Source of the DNA: Tamarix chinensis
Lineage: Eukaryota > Streptophyta > Magnoliopsida > Caryophyllales > Tamaricaceae
Direction: 5' to 3'
NCBI GenBank assembly: GCA_030549775.1
Contig: CM060174.1
Span: 4,662,891-4,726,890 of the forward strand
Length of the DNA stretch: 64,000 nt
Part shown: one piece after another, positions 50,451 to 63,394 of the stretch
How positions within the stretch are numbered: position 1 is the stretch's first letter
How the letters are laid out: every line of letters starts with the position of its first letter
The notes under the pieces: generated by a model
The model's database searches: none
The model's input: the letters and a program-made list of their open reading frames with translations, nothing else
What the model was told of the DNA's origin: nothing
Translations under genes and position numbers: made by a program

Positions 50451-50960
50451 ATTTCAAAAACCCAACCACCCGGTAAACCCCCTTAATTTTTTTTTGCGTT
50501 GCCCGAATTCGAAGATTTACGACTAGTCAGCTTTCCAATCTTATTAGACATACTCTAACCCATTGTCTTAGCCGGCACTTTTGCTTGTAACAAAAGCCAA
50601 AATACCCTACTTCTAATAGAAAGTCAAATTGCAAGTCGCTGAGGGCATAAGAAGAAGAAGACAGATTGAGCCCCAAATTATCTCCTCAACAACTTCGCTC
50701 TTACATGTCAATCGGATTGAAATATCTTGAGCTAATTCCAGCAACTTCTATACTAAACACTAAATTGCTGTCCTCTTCTTTCAACTAATACCAGAGGCCA
50801 ACTACTTTTCTTTGCAAAGACTTACAAGGGGAGGAAATCGTGCCAAGAAAGGGTAACCCAACAAGCTATTTCGGAAATTGGCCGTCTGGGTTTTCCTGAC
50901 TCTTTAATCAATCTTTTGCTAAAATTTTGAGGGAACAATCTAGTCCATCTCTTCTTTAGT
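50451..50960. other. GC-richer block of unknown origin
   Basis: About 500 bp whose composition and complexity differ from the AT-rich DNA on both sides, with no open frame over about 60 codons and no repeat structure. It could be a decayed gene fragment, an organelle-derived insert or an unrecognised element. Confidence 0.35.
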
Positions 50961-51181
50961 CTATTCCAGATTATAATAAAAATTTCAATATACATGGATG
51001 TAGCCTAAAATGACAAAAACATGAAACTAACAATGTTTAGTACTATTGATCATGTACCTAAGTTGTGGATGTTTATGGAATAAATTTAACTATGAATTTG
51101 GTCTTATAATATTTTATTTCTATACTATTACAAGCATATTACACATAAAAACTAACAAAATCAAAATAAGAGTTATAGAAA

Positions 51182-51215
<34 letters not shown>

Positions 51216-52277
51216 ATTAATGTCGATGCAAAACAGGAAATATTTCTAATCTTTAGGCCTTGTACCAAACATGATTATAACCCAAATTTTCTATTGATTT
51301 TGATACAACTTTAATAATGACTTTGATCTTATAATATTTTTTATAATGCAAAATATACTCCCAAACTTACATAATTGAAATAGGAATTATGGGGAATGTA
51401 TTAAAATCTTAGAAGTTGGTTCCAACTTCAACCTAGGTAAATTTCCTGAATTACGAACATATACCAAGCGTGGGGAAATGCCTACTTTCCACAAAATTCC
51501 AAGACTAGTTTAACGGTAAATATGATTATTTCATATTTATTTTAATAGAATGCATACTACAATTTCAAAGTAATGAGATTACAATCAGACTTATAAAACA
51601 TTTTTAAAATAATCAATCAAAGTTGATGTCATGACCAACTTTAATTTATTAAGTTCGGAGCACATTTGTGATTTAGTTAATCAGTTCTTCATCATTCTTG
51701 GGCACTTGATCCCATTCAATTAAATTTTATATTTTCTAAGAAGTTTTGATTAATTTAGGTTATCTATCTATCTATGGTATAAATGGAGAACTAAAATATT
51801 CTTTTGATTTAAAAAATGACTTAAAGATTAAAAAAATAGTACTTGATTTTTTGTTGTTTATATGGATCAATAATATGTTAGGATATTAAAGCATTATGAA
51901 TGAGTAAAAACCGAAGAGTTTTAATCAAAATGGTACTCATAAAATATTTTAAAATGATGATTTCTCCAAAAATCTTATATTTTGAAAGAAATTTAACCCT
52001 AAAAAATGAATTAAATCCTCACGACTATATATATAGTTATCATTATTATTTATTTTCTATTAAAAAAAAATTGGGATAATGGAATATAGTTATGTAGGGA
52101 AACATACCAAGTAATTATTTCCAAACTAAAATTTTATATCTTCTATTTTAATTTTAAGTAAAATTCGTAACTTATAATATAATAAAATATTAATAACTTA
52201 AAGTAGAATATTTGAGGATAAGATAATCTTAAGGAGTGGATTCATAAGAACGGAGAGTATTATCGCTACACCTATCA
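50961..52277. other. AT-rich intergenic DNA
   Basis: Nothing recognised apart from the (TA)n run at 51184-51212. Confidence 0.5.
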
Positions 52278-53161
52278 TGTAACACCATGGCACACCGGTC
52301 GCAGGTAGTTTGTTGAAGCACTTTTAATATTAATTATTGACCCCACAAATTAACATAAGTCTTTTTTAACATACTTTGTCCTCATTCACATGCATTCCAT
52401 AAAACTTTATAGAAGGTCAACCATAATTGAATTGCTCAAAGTCAAGTATGTTTAACTGTGAAGATATTTAAAGATAAATTTCTCGAAAATAAGTTATACT
52501 TTGTTAATATATGTAGTCTTATCAATCCTTTTAAACCTCAATCATTCACAAATAATTTAGGGGTATTACATATACTCCCACTCAAGAATGCAACATCCTA
52601 GTTGTGCCTCAACCATTGGCTACCTCATTACAATCTATCTTAATAATTGTCCCGCTAGGCAAATGACTGGCTCATCCAAGTTCAATTTATGGTCGCAATT
52701 TTCCTATGATACTATTTTTACAACCCGATACACTGGCTACAGGTAGTTACTTGGAATGCTTTCAAGATTGGTAATTTCACACATAGATCAACACGAGTCT
52801 TTTTTATCGCACTTTGTCCTCACTCAAGTTCACTTTACAATCGCAATTTTGCTCTAACACCAGTTGTAAGATCCTAACACATCGGTAGCAATTAGTTCAT
52901 TAAATCACTTTCAAGATTGGTGATTGACCCCATAGATCAAAATGAGTCCTTTCGAACATGTTTTATCCTCATTCACACTCTTCCTATGAAACTTTCCTAG
53001 GGGTCATCCATTTTTAAATTACTCCAAGTCAAGTATGATTAAGTGCAAAGTTCTTTTAGGATAAGTTTTCTATAAAAAAAAAAGTTATAACTTGTTGATA
53101 ACAGTAGTCTTATTATTCATTTTAAGCATCCACTATCCACCACTAGTTTGGGGATATTAAA
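52278..53161 (-). mobile_element. Tandem Cassandra element with three LTRs
   Basis: LTR A is 52278-52570 (TGTAACACCATGG...GGGGTATTACA). A first internal segment follows, with the reversed primer-site region near 52705-52715. LTR B, 52718 to about 52830, is cut short. A second copy of the internal segment (about 52831-52864) shares CAAGTTCA and TCGCAATTTT with the first. LTR C is 52865-53161. LTRs A and C carry the reversed 5S-like words (CCAAGTCAAGTATGATTAAG in C). The LTR-internal-LTR-internal-LTR order is what unequal recombination between element copies gives. No protein is encoded. Confidence 0.78.
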
Positions 53162-56100
53162 TAATAAAAAATTTCATCCTTTATCATCTATTAGGCATAA
53201 GGCTAAAAGCTTGTCCAACAAAACCTGAAATACAACTATACCAAAATTTAACCAAACCATCACTGGTAAAATTGGTGGAAAAGCCTATAAAGTTATCACT
53301 AAAAAAGTTAGCAGAAAACCTATAGAGTAAATCTAAATTTTTAAAGTCTTAATCAAGAAACCAAATATAAATGACCATTTACAACACCAAATTAAATTTA
53401 CAACACAATTTATTGAAAACCAAAAATTAAAAACAATTACAGAAGTTCTTGAATGATAAAAACTCTTATTAACCCTAGTTCTTAGTCCAAGCTAATAATC
53501 ACAACTGAATTAAATCAAATTACCTGTATACAAATATCTAAACAAGTGTAGTATCAGTACAATAACATATTGAGTAAACAACCTAACTCATCTCAATATC
53601 ATACACAGATTTTGAATTTGATCATGATAGAGGAAAAATGATATCTTGATTATTATGCATTTATGTAAATAATGTCGGTGGCACGTTCACATGTTATCAT
53701 CTACATGAGACATTCACTTGCACAAAACTATTCACTTGTTTCTATGTAATCCTTCCACTGTAGTTCACCGAATCACTTATTAATTAATTCCACACAAATA
53801 TTATTACATCACACATTTCAATTCATATTTTTACTCATTTTCTTATGTGTGATATCATAATTCATTTATTTCAAGTATGACATGTATTTCACTTATCCAA
53901 CTCTAACACATAGTATTATTCATATCCAAAATATAATATTATCAATATCTAAGGCACAGAAGCCGAGGTACTTGCATCCATATCATTACCAACTATGGTA
54001 AATAAAACCCCATCTAAGACATTAAGGGCAAGGTTCCATATTCATAGCATTGTCAAGTATGGAGAAAATTGTGACTTATAGCTCTATGGCTAATTAACAC
54101 AACCACTTAGGAGGACACTCTAAATTTTAAGTATCAATACCATTTATAGGGGTTGTACGTCACCTATAAAATAGATAGAGGGGCATTGATAAATCTCAGT
54201 GGCTATTACATATAAAAAATCATAGGAAAGGGGTCTACTACACGACCCTACCTCGAAGGCCATCTTGAGGCTACTTGAGGTGGACTTTATACAACCACCT
54301 GCTATAGCTACTATGGTGACCCATAGCACAAATTCCATGGGTTGACTAAAACCTCTAGCTATAGCCACTATAGTAACCTATAACATAATTTCCATAATTT
54401 ATTCCACCACTTATCATTTAAATTATCCATACTTTATGTCCATGACCACATATTTCATCATGTATAATACATCACAAATGTTCTTAACTACTATGAGATA
54501 TGATTAATAACAACGAATCTAACCACTTGCATTCGCATTAATATGCTATCAAAAGAATAGATCACGGTAAACTTATAAATTTTACATATTATAAAAATTT
54601 CAAGTCATATACAACTTATAAAATACAATATGAAAAATAAAGATTCACATCTATGAAGAACTCTATGATATCACACCACAAGACCACTATAACATTAGAA
54701 CGTCAGAATTGTCATACGACCGAGACACACAAAATACATTCCTTATTAACAAACCCTAACATGCTCCTTGAATAATCAAGATATGAAACAACACACATCG
54801 ATACATAAGGGACTAATAATTGTGTGTTTAGAAGGTTTAAATCGCTTCCAAGCTATCCTAGCACAATAAAAAGGAAACCCTAGCTTTAGAGATCCATTGG
54901 AATGCCTTCCTAGATTGTTGATAAAAGAATTGCAATAATAAATTAGGAAATTAATCAAAGCAAAAAATAATAGAAAAAGACAATTTTTATAAAAAAAAAC
55001 CTCAAACACTTAGGATTTATAGCCTAAAACTTCAAATCGATTACATACAAAGAATTGATCCAAAGTGATAAGCCAAAAGCCCATATTTAATTGATTTTAA
55101 ATCAAAACTAAGAATCAAAAAGTAAAAGAATCAAGCATGACTCAATTTCAAAACCATTCCCAAAAGTAAGATTTTATAGTCTAAAACACAAGTTCAATCA
55201 TTTCAAATGAATTAACTAGAATTGAAGGTGATCAAATGTAATTAAGGTCATTTTAAATAATTTTATAAAATCAATTTCAAAATAAACAACGATAAAAATG
55301 ATCAATTTCATAATCTTAAGATAAAAGTTAGGATTTTACTTCCAAAAATGTAAGATGATATTTTACTAATATAATAAATTTAAAGGTTTAGAAATACAAT
55401 TAAACCTATTTTATAATAAATTTATTAATAGCAATAGAATACATTTAATTTAACACAACTAGAGTTTTTAAGCCCGAAAAGAAAATTCAATGAAATCTCT
55501 AAAATATTTAAATTGGTGGTTTGAAAATGAAATTAAATATATTCTAATGTAAATTTTATAATCAATTTAATAACAAAAACTTATGGATCGATCGATCCAA
55601 TTCAAATCCACATGAGTTTTGACTTAAAAATTAAGCTCCAATTGATTTCTCATAAATTTCTTTAATTGACACTTCCAACATGAAATTAAATATATTTCAA
55701 AGTATATTTACAATCAATATATAATAAATAGATCACTTAGATGATTCCAAGTAATTTAGACACAATCAATTTAAAAATTAGTTTTTCATAACTCAACCAC
55801 AAACATCGCAATTAGTCTATCTAAACCAATCATACAATACATACATACTCAATCCAACAATCAATTTAAATTAACTAGATTTAATTCATTCAAAATTAAT
55901 CAAAATAAAAGTTAGGGGTTGGGGTAATTTATATTGAATAAAACACTACAATTTAGAGAGGTTGAGGAGTGGTGGAGCTTTCTAGGAATTCAGGGATAGT
56001 TCACTACTAAAGGACACCCCTAGAGGTGGCCAGAGGGTGGAATGAACTGGTAATTTATTCAACCATTGTTGTCACATGTTTTTGTTGCTCTATTATGCCA

Positions 56101-56170
56101 CCTTACTTCACAATTTGCATCGTGGTCTTGCTCGTTCGGCGATGGAGGTTTGATTGAATAGAAGGGAGAA
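53162..56170 (-). mobile_element. Probable decayed reverse-oriented LTR-family sequence
   Basis: GTATCAGTACAATAACATATTGAGTAA at about 53552 resembles the reversed GTACTGATC/ACTCAGTAC module. CACTTATCATTTAAATTATCC near 54409 resembles the reversed AATCATTTAAAGTGGAAG word. In between, 54230-54380 has repeated CTATAG.CACTATGGTGACC-like units. The match is weak, the limits are arbitrary and no gene was found. Confidence 0.35.
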
Positions 56171-57623
56171 AACTATCTATGTGTAGCCCTTTATAATTAA
56201 GAGCAGATGTTCTTTCTTGGGCACATAATAGCAGGAGTTAGTACTTCCAAATTCATATTAGATATCAACTTGAATTATTGTTGCTACATATTTTTCATAA
56301 TCCCACATCGAAAGGATGAGTTGGGTTTACCGAGTTTATATTTTCCCACTTTTGTTGTTTTATTTGAGAAACTTACTTGGATTATTTTGAGTGGCTTATT
56401 AGATTAGGCCAAAACACATGTGTGCGTACACTCGTTGTCTTCCACCCATTTGATCTAGAATGTGATCTTTAATCTAAATCATTAACTTTTTTAATTGTCT
56501 TCAAATCATGCTTTAGTTTTGAAAGAGTATAGGTTTTTATGTTTTTTTTTCTCTATAACCTTGAACGTTCTTAATGGTTACTAATCTTTTGAGGAGTAGG
56601 TAAAATTTCCCTTTACCATTTTATTTTCTTTCTAATTTTGATCTACATATTGGTTGTTTGTGGCATTGAGAAACGATACATAAAATCCGATAATCTTTAT
56701 TTACTTCATTATTTTTACCGAGATCTTTTCATTCTTTTGATATGGTTTGGGCAATATTCCATATATTCCATTGCCTTATTTCATGAGTGTACATGAATGG
56801 AGATGACTGTGTTAGCCATGGGGGCAAGTTAGGAACCAACATTGAACTAATGTCTGGCTAAATTCTGCTTTAGGGTAGTGATACCAGTCATAACCCAATG
56901 AATTAGATAAGTTCTTCTTCCAAGCTCCTTTTTAAAAATGTTAACGTATTACTGCATATGCTATCATATAATTTTCTAATATTCTAAAGCAAAATTTTTA
57001 TGTAGAACAATCTGCTTAGTAATTCTTGTATATGCTCTAGATATTATGCTCAATTTTGTTTGAAATAACTTTATGTAGATTTAGTATTTTTGGTTCCGCT
57101 TTGATTTTGTGTTGTTACTAATTTACAATTTCCCTAAAAATCTAATTGGAGTTATTCCATTTTGGGGATTCATTCGGATTCCTCTATAGGGTGTGGGCAT
57201 TTGTTTCCAATTCAACTCTAGCCCTCAATTCTAATTCCTTGCTATTGTTCAAACTGGGAATAAAATTGTTGCAATACTTGAGTCAATTATTAGGTCTATA
57301 ATTTGCTACAGTTCAATTTTAGTTTTTATTTTGGCACTTATTGTTACTTTGTTCTATTAGTGTTGGTGATTTGGTGGTAGTTTAATAATGTGCTCTATTT
57401 CAATTGGTGTAATGTTGCTACTCAAATTATGTTGTTATAAAGCATCGGCATTCATAATTGTTGATTTTGGTATGGTTGTTGGTACTCTAAAGTTAATTCA
57501 ATATATGTGTAAAGTGGAGCCCTTGACAAGAATAAATATCATAGGTAGTTATAGAGGCTTACGATATTGTTTAAGGCTTTAGCTATTGAGAATGTGTTGC
57601 TCTAGGATTCGCTTGTAGACGCA
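56171..57623. other. Unclassified DNA left of the copia gag remnant
   Basis: It contains CCCACATCGAAAGGATGAG at about 56302, a word common near plant retroelements, but no element ends. Frames of 60-66 codons here have no recognisable motif. Confidence 0.4.
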
Positions 57624-58166
57624 AGTTTTGAGAAGACTCCCATCACATTGGATGCTACTCTAGTGCTTGTTGAAACCAAGAAATATGAGGTAGATGCTAA
57701 GGAAAAATATGAAAAAGACAAAAAAATAGTTTATAGTCAAATGCTATCCCACATGTCCAATAAAATGTTTAATTTGTTTGTTAACATTCCATCTTTAAAG
57801 GAAATATATGATATTTTAAAGACTAAATGTGGTTTAGATGAGTCCAAAAGAAAGAAATATGTGATCGGTAACCTATTAAAGTTTTAAATGGTGGATGACA
57901 AGCTAATAATGGTGCTGGTCCATCACTATGAGAACTTGGTGGCTAACGTGGTGAATGAAGGTAAGAATATTTGCAAGAATTTTAAAGCAAATATTGATGT
58001 AGGAGCATCTCAATTTTACTCTTACAAGGATGAAGAACAAGAATTAGCATACTTAGACAAAATACCAAGTATTCTTGAAGATCCTAATACTTCTAATGCT
58101 TTGCTAAGTAACTCTTACGGTTATTATATATGTTTTCAAGAATATCAAACCATTAAAGATAATTAA
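57624..58166 (+). pseudogene. Copia gag remnant, N-terminal part
   Basis: Frames 57648-57887 and 57888-58166 are in the same register, separated by a single TAA. Together they read through LSHMSNKMFNLFVNIPSLKE, CGLDESKRKKYVIGNLLKF, then VDDKLIMV and HYENLVANVVNEGKNICKNF, the pattern of plant Ty1/copia gag. The stop most likely replaces a glutamine codon (CAA to TAA). After about 58010 the frame leaves the family pattern. Confidence 0.75.
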
Positions 58167-58869
58167 TGTACACAACAATGACATTACAAGGATTACAAAG
58201 TTGCATGAAAGACAAGGCTACATTACACAAAGCTTGATTACATGTGTTTATTCAATGTATTACATATTTAGAGTTTTGTGTAGTTTTGTTATTTTATTGT
58301 ATACTTTGTAATGTTTGTAATTTTTTCTTATAATTACTATATATATAATATAATAGTGCATGTGGTTAGTCTTTGTTAATTATTCCAGTCATATAGGCTT
58401 AATTAGTGAAAAGTAAACTAAGTATCGCGCGCGTGTGCGCGTGTGTCTAGGGCATTATACATTGAGAGAAAATATGAATGAATGAAATATAAAAAAGTTG
58501 ACAAAGAGAGAGCATCTTCGAGCCTCTTCTTCTTCTCTTGTTCTTCAAGTGTGAGTTTCTTGAGGAGTTATAGATTATTCTCTAGAGAAATAAGAGATTT
58601 CTCTATTGAAGGGACTTGATCTCGAATTAGATCAATACCACCTTATCAAGCTACTGAGATCAATACATATAAAAGTCAAACAAACAATTGTTTTGTGAAG
58701 AATTTTGCAACTTATGATCCTTAAACAAAAGGTCCTGCATTATAGAAGATTATTCATCTATGATCTTCCACATCAACTATGTTACTAGGAAAGTTTCCAT
58801 CATCCTTGAATGACTACAGGAACCTTTTAAAGCATAAGACGAGAGACTTAATACTACAAGATTTGATCA
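58167..58869. other. Non-coding insert splitting the copia gag remnant
   Basis: About 700 bp separate the gag N-terminus from its zinc knuckle. It contains a GCGCGCGTGTGCGCGTGTG run at 58427-58446, TTCTTCTTCTCTTGTTCTTC and ATCAATACCACC, a look common at the ends of copia LTRs. Clear TG...CA limits with a target duplication were not found. Confidence 0.4.
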
Positions 58870-59253
58870 ATCATATAAGGAGAAAAGAGACAAAACCATC
58901 TGAAGGATAACTAGATATATGCTTCTAGGTTTTTTGTTGCAAATGTAATTGATTATGTTGTTAGAAACAAATCTAAAGGAAAGGGGAAGATTCCTCCAAA
59001 GAAAGGCCAAAAAAAAGTTTCATTCTAACTTAAAGAGATAAGATTTAAAAGAAAAAGGTGTATTGATATGTTTGTGGAAAGATAAGTCATAAGGCATATC
59101 AGTGCTACAAAGGTTCAAGTGAATCATACTCCAAGGGTGGTTTCACCTTAAATTCCACAAGCTAATGTTTCTAAATCAAGGAGGTCATTTCTCTTGTGGT
59201 GGTGTAAGTAATCTAGTTGACAACAAGACCAATTGGGTTCTAAACACCAATGC
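58870..59253 (+). pseudogene. Copia gag zinc knuckle and protease start, truncated
   Basis: In shifting frames it reads KGKGKIPPKKGQKKVSF, then YVCGKISHKAYQC (about 59063-59101), a C-x2-C-x4-H-x4-C knuckle whose first Cys is now TGA. LVDNKTNWVLNTNAS follows, where a protease would have W-V-L-D-T-G-A-S; the catalytic Asp is Asn. The copia sequence stops at about 59253, where a pyrimidine tract of the 5-kb LTR family begins. Confidence 0.75.
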
Positions 59254-59551
59254 TTCTTTTCCTTTTTCCTTTTTCTTCTTTTTTTTCCTTTTCTTTCGTT
59301 TTCTCCTTTGGGCCGCCAGGCCTGTGTTTCCTTCCTCTCCAGGTTGGGCCGCTGTCTGGCCCATTTCCTCCTTCCCTTCCTTCTCCTTTCCCGCACCGTC
59401 TGCCTTAGCCCACTTTTCCCTTCTTTCTTCTCTTACTTTCCCCACAACTGAGCCAACCCAGCTCCTTTCTTTTTCTCCCCCTCTCCCTCGTGTGCGGGCT
59501 GGCCCGCTCCCTCTTCTTTCTCCTTTGCCCGAACAACCTACCGCTCATTTC

Positions 59552-59601
59552 CTCTTCTTCTTCTTCTTCTTCTTCTTCTTCTTCTCCTCCTCCTCCTCCT
59601 T
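59552..59601. repeat. (TTC)n(TCC)n microsatellite
   Basis: About 11 TTC units followed by about 5 TCC units inside the GC-rich LTR block; the poly-Ser frame over it is an artefact. Confidence 0.85.
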
Positions 59602-61067
59602 CCCCAACTGTCGACCTACGCTATGGCAGCCTCCTGCATCGCTGCCTGCCACCACCTGCCTCCTCCTACAGCTTGGTCTCCCTCCCTCTCTCTCCTCTGT
59701 CCTTTTATTCCCATTTTCTGACCAAACATGACCTGCACCCCCAGCCTCACATGCCTTCCATTCTTCCTTCTCCCTATCCCTCTAACTGCCACCCTACGCC
59801 TGCCACCACAGCCTCCCAGCCGGTGCCTTACCTCCCCTCCTCTCCCTCTCCTTATTCTTCTTCTCTCTTGCTTCATTTTTGCCCTATTCGAGCCCCTTTT
59901 TTCTCCATCTCCCTACCCCTATTCTCCTTTCTTTTCCTCTCCTTTACTTCCCCTATTTTTGCTCCACCACCCTCGACCGCCACTTCCACTGCCCTACCAA
60001 CCATCTGCACCTCCTCCTGCCAACCCCTACTACCACCCAGCCATCTCCTCGAGCCCCTGCAACCCCCTTCTTCCTCTTCTTTTATTTTCCCCCCTCCTCG
60101 GCCTCCACCCTGCTCCTCCAACGTCTACTATCGCTCCTCCGCTTCTGCCACCTCCCAAGCCACCAACCTACTCCCTATAACCTCCTCTACCACCCACATT
60201 CTCCTTTGGTAGAAACCCAGCCCTGCAACCTCTTCTTTTCTGTTGCCCTTCCTTCTTCTACTCTGCCACCCCTACAACCCACTTCGCAACCCTGTAGCCA
60301 CTGCCTCCACCTCCTTTGGCCGCTAATAACCCATCCCCGACCACCACCTACAACCCTACTCCACCCCTACACCCAGCCTCTACCCTAACTCTTCTCCACC
60401 TAGCCCCCAAGACCATAACCAAACAACCCCCCATTTTCCCTCCACTTCCCCCCTTTGATCCCTTCTCCCCTTCCATTCTGCATGCAGCTCACGCAGCTCA
60501 TGCAGTGTGAGTTTGCTGGTCCTATTTTATGAGTTTGGCTAAATTTTAAGGTATATTAATGGTTAAATAAAGTATGTCATTAATTTAAGTTTTGATAAAG
60601 TTTTATCCTTTTTAGTTTTTTCTATTTCTAATATGATAATTATGGGTATTAATTTTAGGTATTGATTTTGCTAATCAAAGCTTGAATATTTAACTAGGGT
60701 ACCAGTAAGGTTTGATTTTACGAGAAATAAGATAACCGTTAAACCTTACTTAAATGTATGGATATACTTATGCTAGCACATTAGGGTTGTTAACATGTTT
60801 TACACACATGGTATATGTTGTTAAGTATAATGTATTTAGTTGATTATGTTGATTGATAAAAAGGAAAGCATGTTAATTTATGTGTCACGTGTAGAAATAA
60901 TTCTTAAGAAAAGAGTTTTGTTGTTATTAATGATGTTAAGAGTATATGTATGATATGATATGTTAATATGGACATTTGGTACATAAGTAATGTTAATATG
61001 AGCCCTAGTGGCATTTTTGTAATTATTGCATGTGCAAAAGGTGTGGCCTCAAAATGTGTGTGGTAGG

Positions 61068-61411
61068 TAAGGCTGCTGACAAACCAAGTCGGCTCGCGAA
61101 CTTTTTGGGCTCGGCTCGTTAACGGCTCAACTCGGCTCGGCTCGCTTATTAAACAAGCTTAAAAATTAGGCTCGAGCTCGGCTCGATTATTAAACGAGCC
61201 AAGCTTGAGCTTAATAAATTTAGGCTCGAGCTCGTTTACAATACAAAAGCTCGTGAGCTCGGCTCATTTACCACCAAAGCTCGAGAGTCGGCTCAACTCG
61301 TTTAAAGCTCGGCTTGTTTATAAATAAGCCAAGCTCAAGCTTCATTTTTAGGCTCGTTTAGTAAACAAGCCAAGCCCAAACCTACCCCGGCTCGGCTCGT
61401 CAACAGCCCTA
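61068..61411. mobile_element. hAT-like miniature element (GGCTCG-rich)
   Basis: 344 bp. The left end is TAAGGCTGCTGACAAACCAA and the right end, reverse-complemented, is TAGGGCTGTTGACGAGCC. Flanks GTGGTAGG (61060-61067) and GTGATAGG (61412-61419) are an 8-bp target duplication with one G/A change, as expected for hAT. The interior is dense in GGCTCGGCTCG and AGCTCGAGC palindromes. No transposase. Confidence 0.82.
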
Positions 61412-61489
61412 GTGATAGGTGCTAATATGTATTAACGATAATTAATAATAGTTGGTGAAGTTTGAATGATGGGTATGGAGCATTAATAT

Positions 61490-62530
61490 TAACATTTTAT
61501 GTAGTGAGGGTATTTTGGTAAAAGTGGTATAATAAGGGAAAAATGGTAAATTATAAGAGTAAAGAGGGTAAAATGGTAAATGGACAAGGAAGAAGAATAT
61601 TTTAGTAATTTAACATGGAAAGGAGAAAACTTGGAAATTTTTGGGTGTAAGAAAGTATTTTGGTGAAATAAATATAATGGAAATGGGTATTTTGGTAAAT
61701 TTTGTAAAGGAAGGAGGTAAGATGGTAATTTAATAGAGAAGAAGGGTATTTTAGTAAATTAGTATAAAGAAAGGGTATAATGGTAATTTTATAAAGTAAA
61801 GGGGGTGAAATGGTAATTTAATAAAGTAGAAGAGTAAAATGGTACATTGGTATAAAGGAACGGTAAAATGGTAATTTAATAAAGTAAAAGGGTAAAATGG
61901 TAAATTAGTATAAAGGAAGGGTAAAATGGTAATTTAATAAAGTAGAAGGGTAAAATGATAAATTGGTGTAAAAGAAGGGCATTTTGGTAATTTGTAGAAA
62001 GAGGGGCAAAATGGTAATTAGAGAAGGGCAATTTGGTAATTTAACCAATTAAAAGGGTAATTTGGTAATTATAATAATGAAGAAGGGTGATTTGGTAATT
62101 TAACCAACTAAAAGAGTAATTTAGTAATTATAATAATGAAGAAGGGCAACTTGGTAATCTAACCAACCAAAGGAAAAATCTGATAAGTGGAACAAATTGA
62201 AGGGTGATTGTTGACTTAATGAGCCTAAGGATAATTTGGTAATTTAGATAAGTATAAAGGGTAATACAATAATTTAACCCACCAGAAGGGTAAATTGGTA
62301 GCTTAACAAGTATAAGGGGTAAAGTTAATGATTTAATAAGTATGGAGGATAATTTTGTAATCTAACACAAGTAAGAGGTAATTTGGTAATTATATAACAT
62401 GGAGGGTAATATGGTAATTTGGCAAGTAAAGAGGGATGAGTTAATAATTATACAAGTAAGGGGTATTTCGGTAATTTTGTAGAGATGATAGGGGTAAATC
62501 AGTAACTCGTATCTAATATGTCAATGGGTT
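61490..62530 (+). repeat. Degenerate GGTAATTT array, about 1 kb
   Basis: Some thirty imperfect units of the form AAGGGTAAAATGGTAATTTA with spacers such as TAAAGTA and CCAACTAAA. Spacing varies from about 20 to 40 bp. Units are most regular at 61790-61990 and decay towards both sides. No consistent frame. Confidence 0.75.
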
Positions 62531-63203
62531 AAAGGAGTTTCATAATAAGACTCAAGTAATATTGAATAGCAAGATAAGGGTATTTGATAAATTAGAAAAA
62601 ATCACAAGAACATGGCCTAACCTGGGATTAGATGGATAATTAAGGTTGTGGTATAGTGTTATTCGTATATTCATGAAGGAGGTGTCTTAATCATTAATCA
62701 TGCACGGTATTGTGTGTTGGGTGTGAATTAAGGGCATGTTAGGGTTATGTGTACCATGATCCGTCGATGTAAACTAACTAGACTCTAAGACTGTAATGTG
62801 ATTATAATATGATAACTCCCATGGCATATGAACAAATGGAAATGAATCCTGAATTGGAATTAGATGAGATAAGGATGGCCTCAGTGGTTTCTTTAGGTTA
62901 ACATGGGTAATTGTCTTACTTAATAATATTAGAAACAAATGGAAGTGAATAAGTATGCAGTTGTTGTGCTTCTCGTGGTTACCTTAATTAAGACACTAAT
63001 AATTAAAATGGAAGACCTCAAGATCGAGAATGGTGGCTCTTTAGGGGTCGCTATCCTAAAGACATGGTTTAACCCACGATTATTCTGGTATTTGCTGGTG
63101 TACCTTAGTGCCCCAACCAGGCCTTACATGTTACTCTATCTAGCTCTACGGACCTATTTAGGAGGTAATGCATACTTATGGATTAGGTGTCCTTATCGGT
63201 AGG

Positions 63204-63340
63204 ATACTGTGTAGCTTGTATGTACCAATGTGACCAAGGTACCTTTGCGTCCCTGGGTTGATGCTTGAAGGGCACTGAGTTTCTTGTATGCGCTAGTATG
63301 CCAGGTGTACCTTTGCTTCTTCGGGTTCTTGATCTCCTCC
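63204..63340. repeat. Imperfect tandem repeat, 68-bp period
   Basis: ATACTGTGTAGCTTGTATG (63204) and GCACTGAGTTTCTTGTATG (63272) begin two units that share GTACCTTTGC.TC and GGGTT. Confidence 0.65.
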
Positions 63341-63394
63341 TCGAGGTAAATAAATGGAACTATTGTACTAATCAAATGGGAAAACACTAATTAT

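Noticed and set aside
59165..60388. Long Pro/Ser/Leu-rich open frames on the + strand (188, 240, 150 and 169 codons)
   Set aside because: They overlap in different frames over a C/T-rich LTR promoter block and have no motif or codon signature; absence of stops follows from composition.
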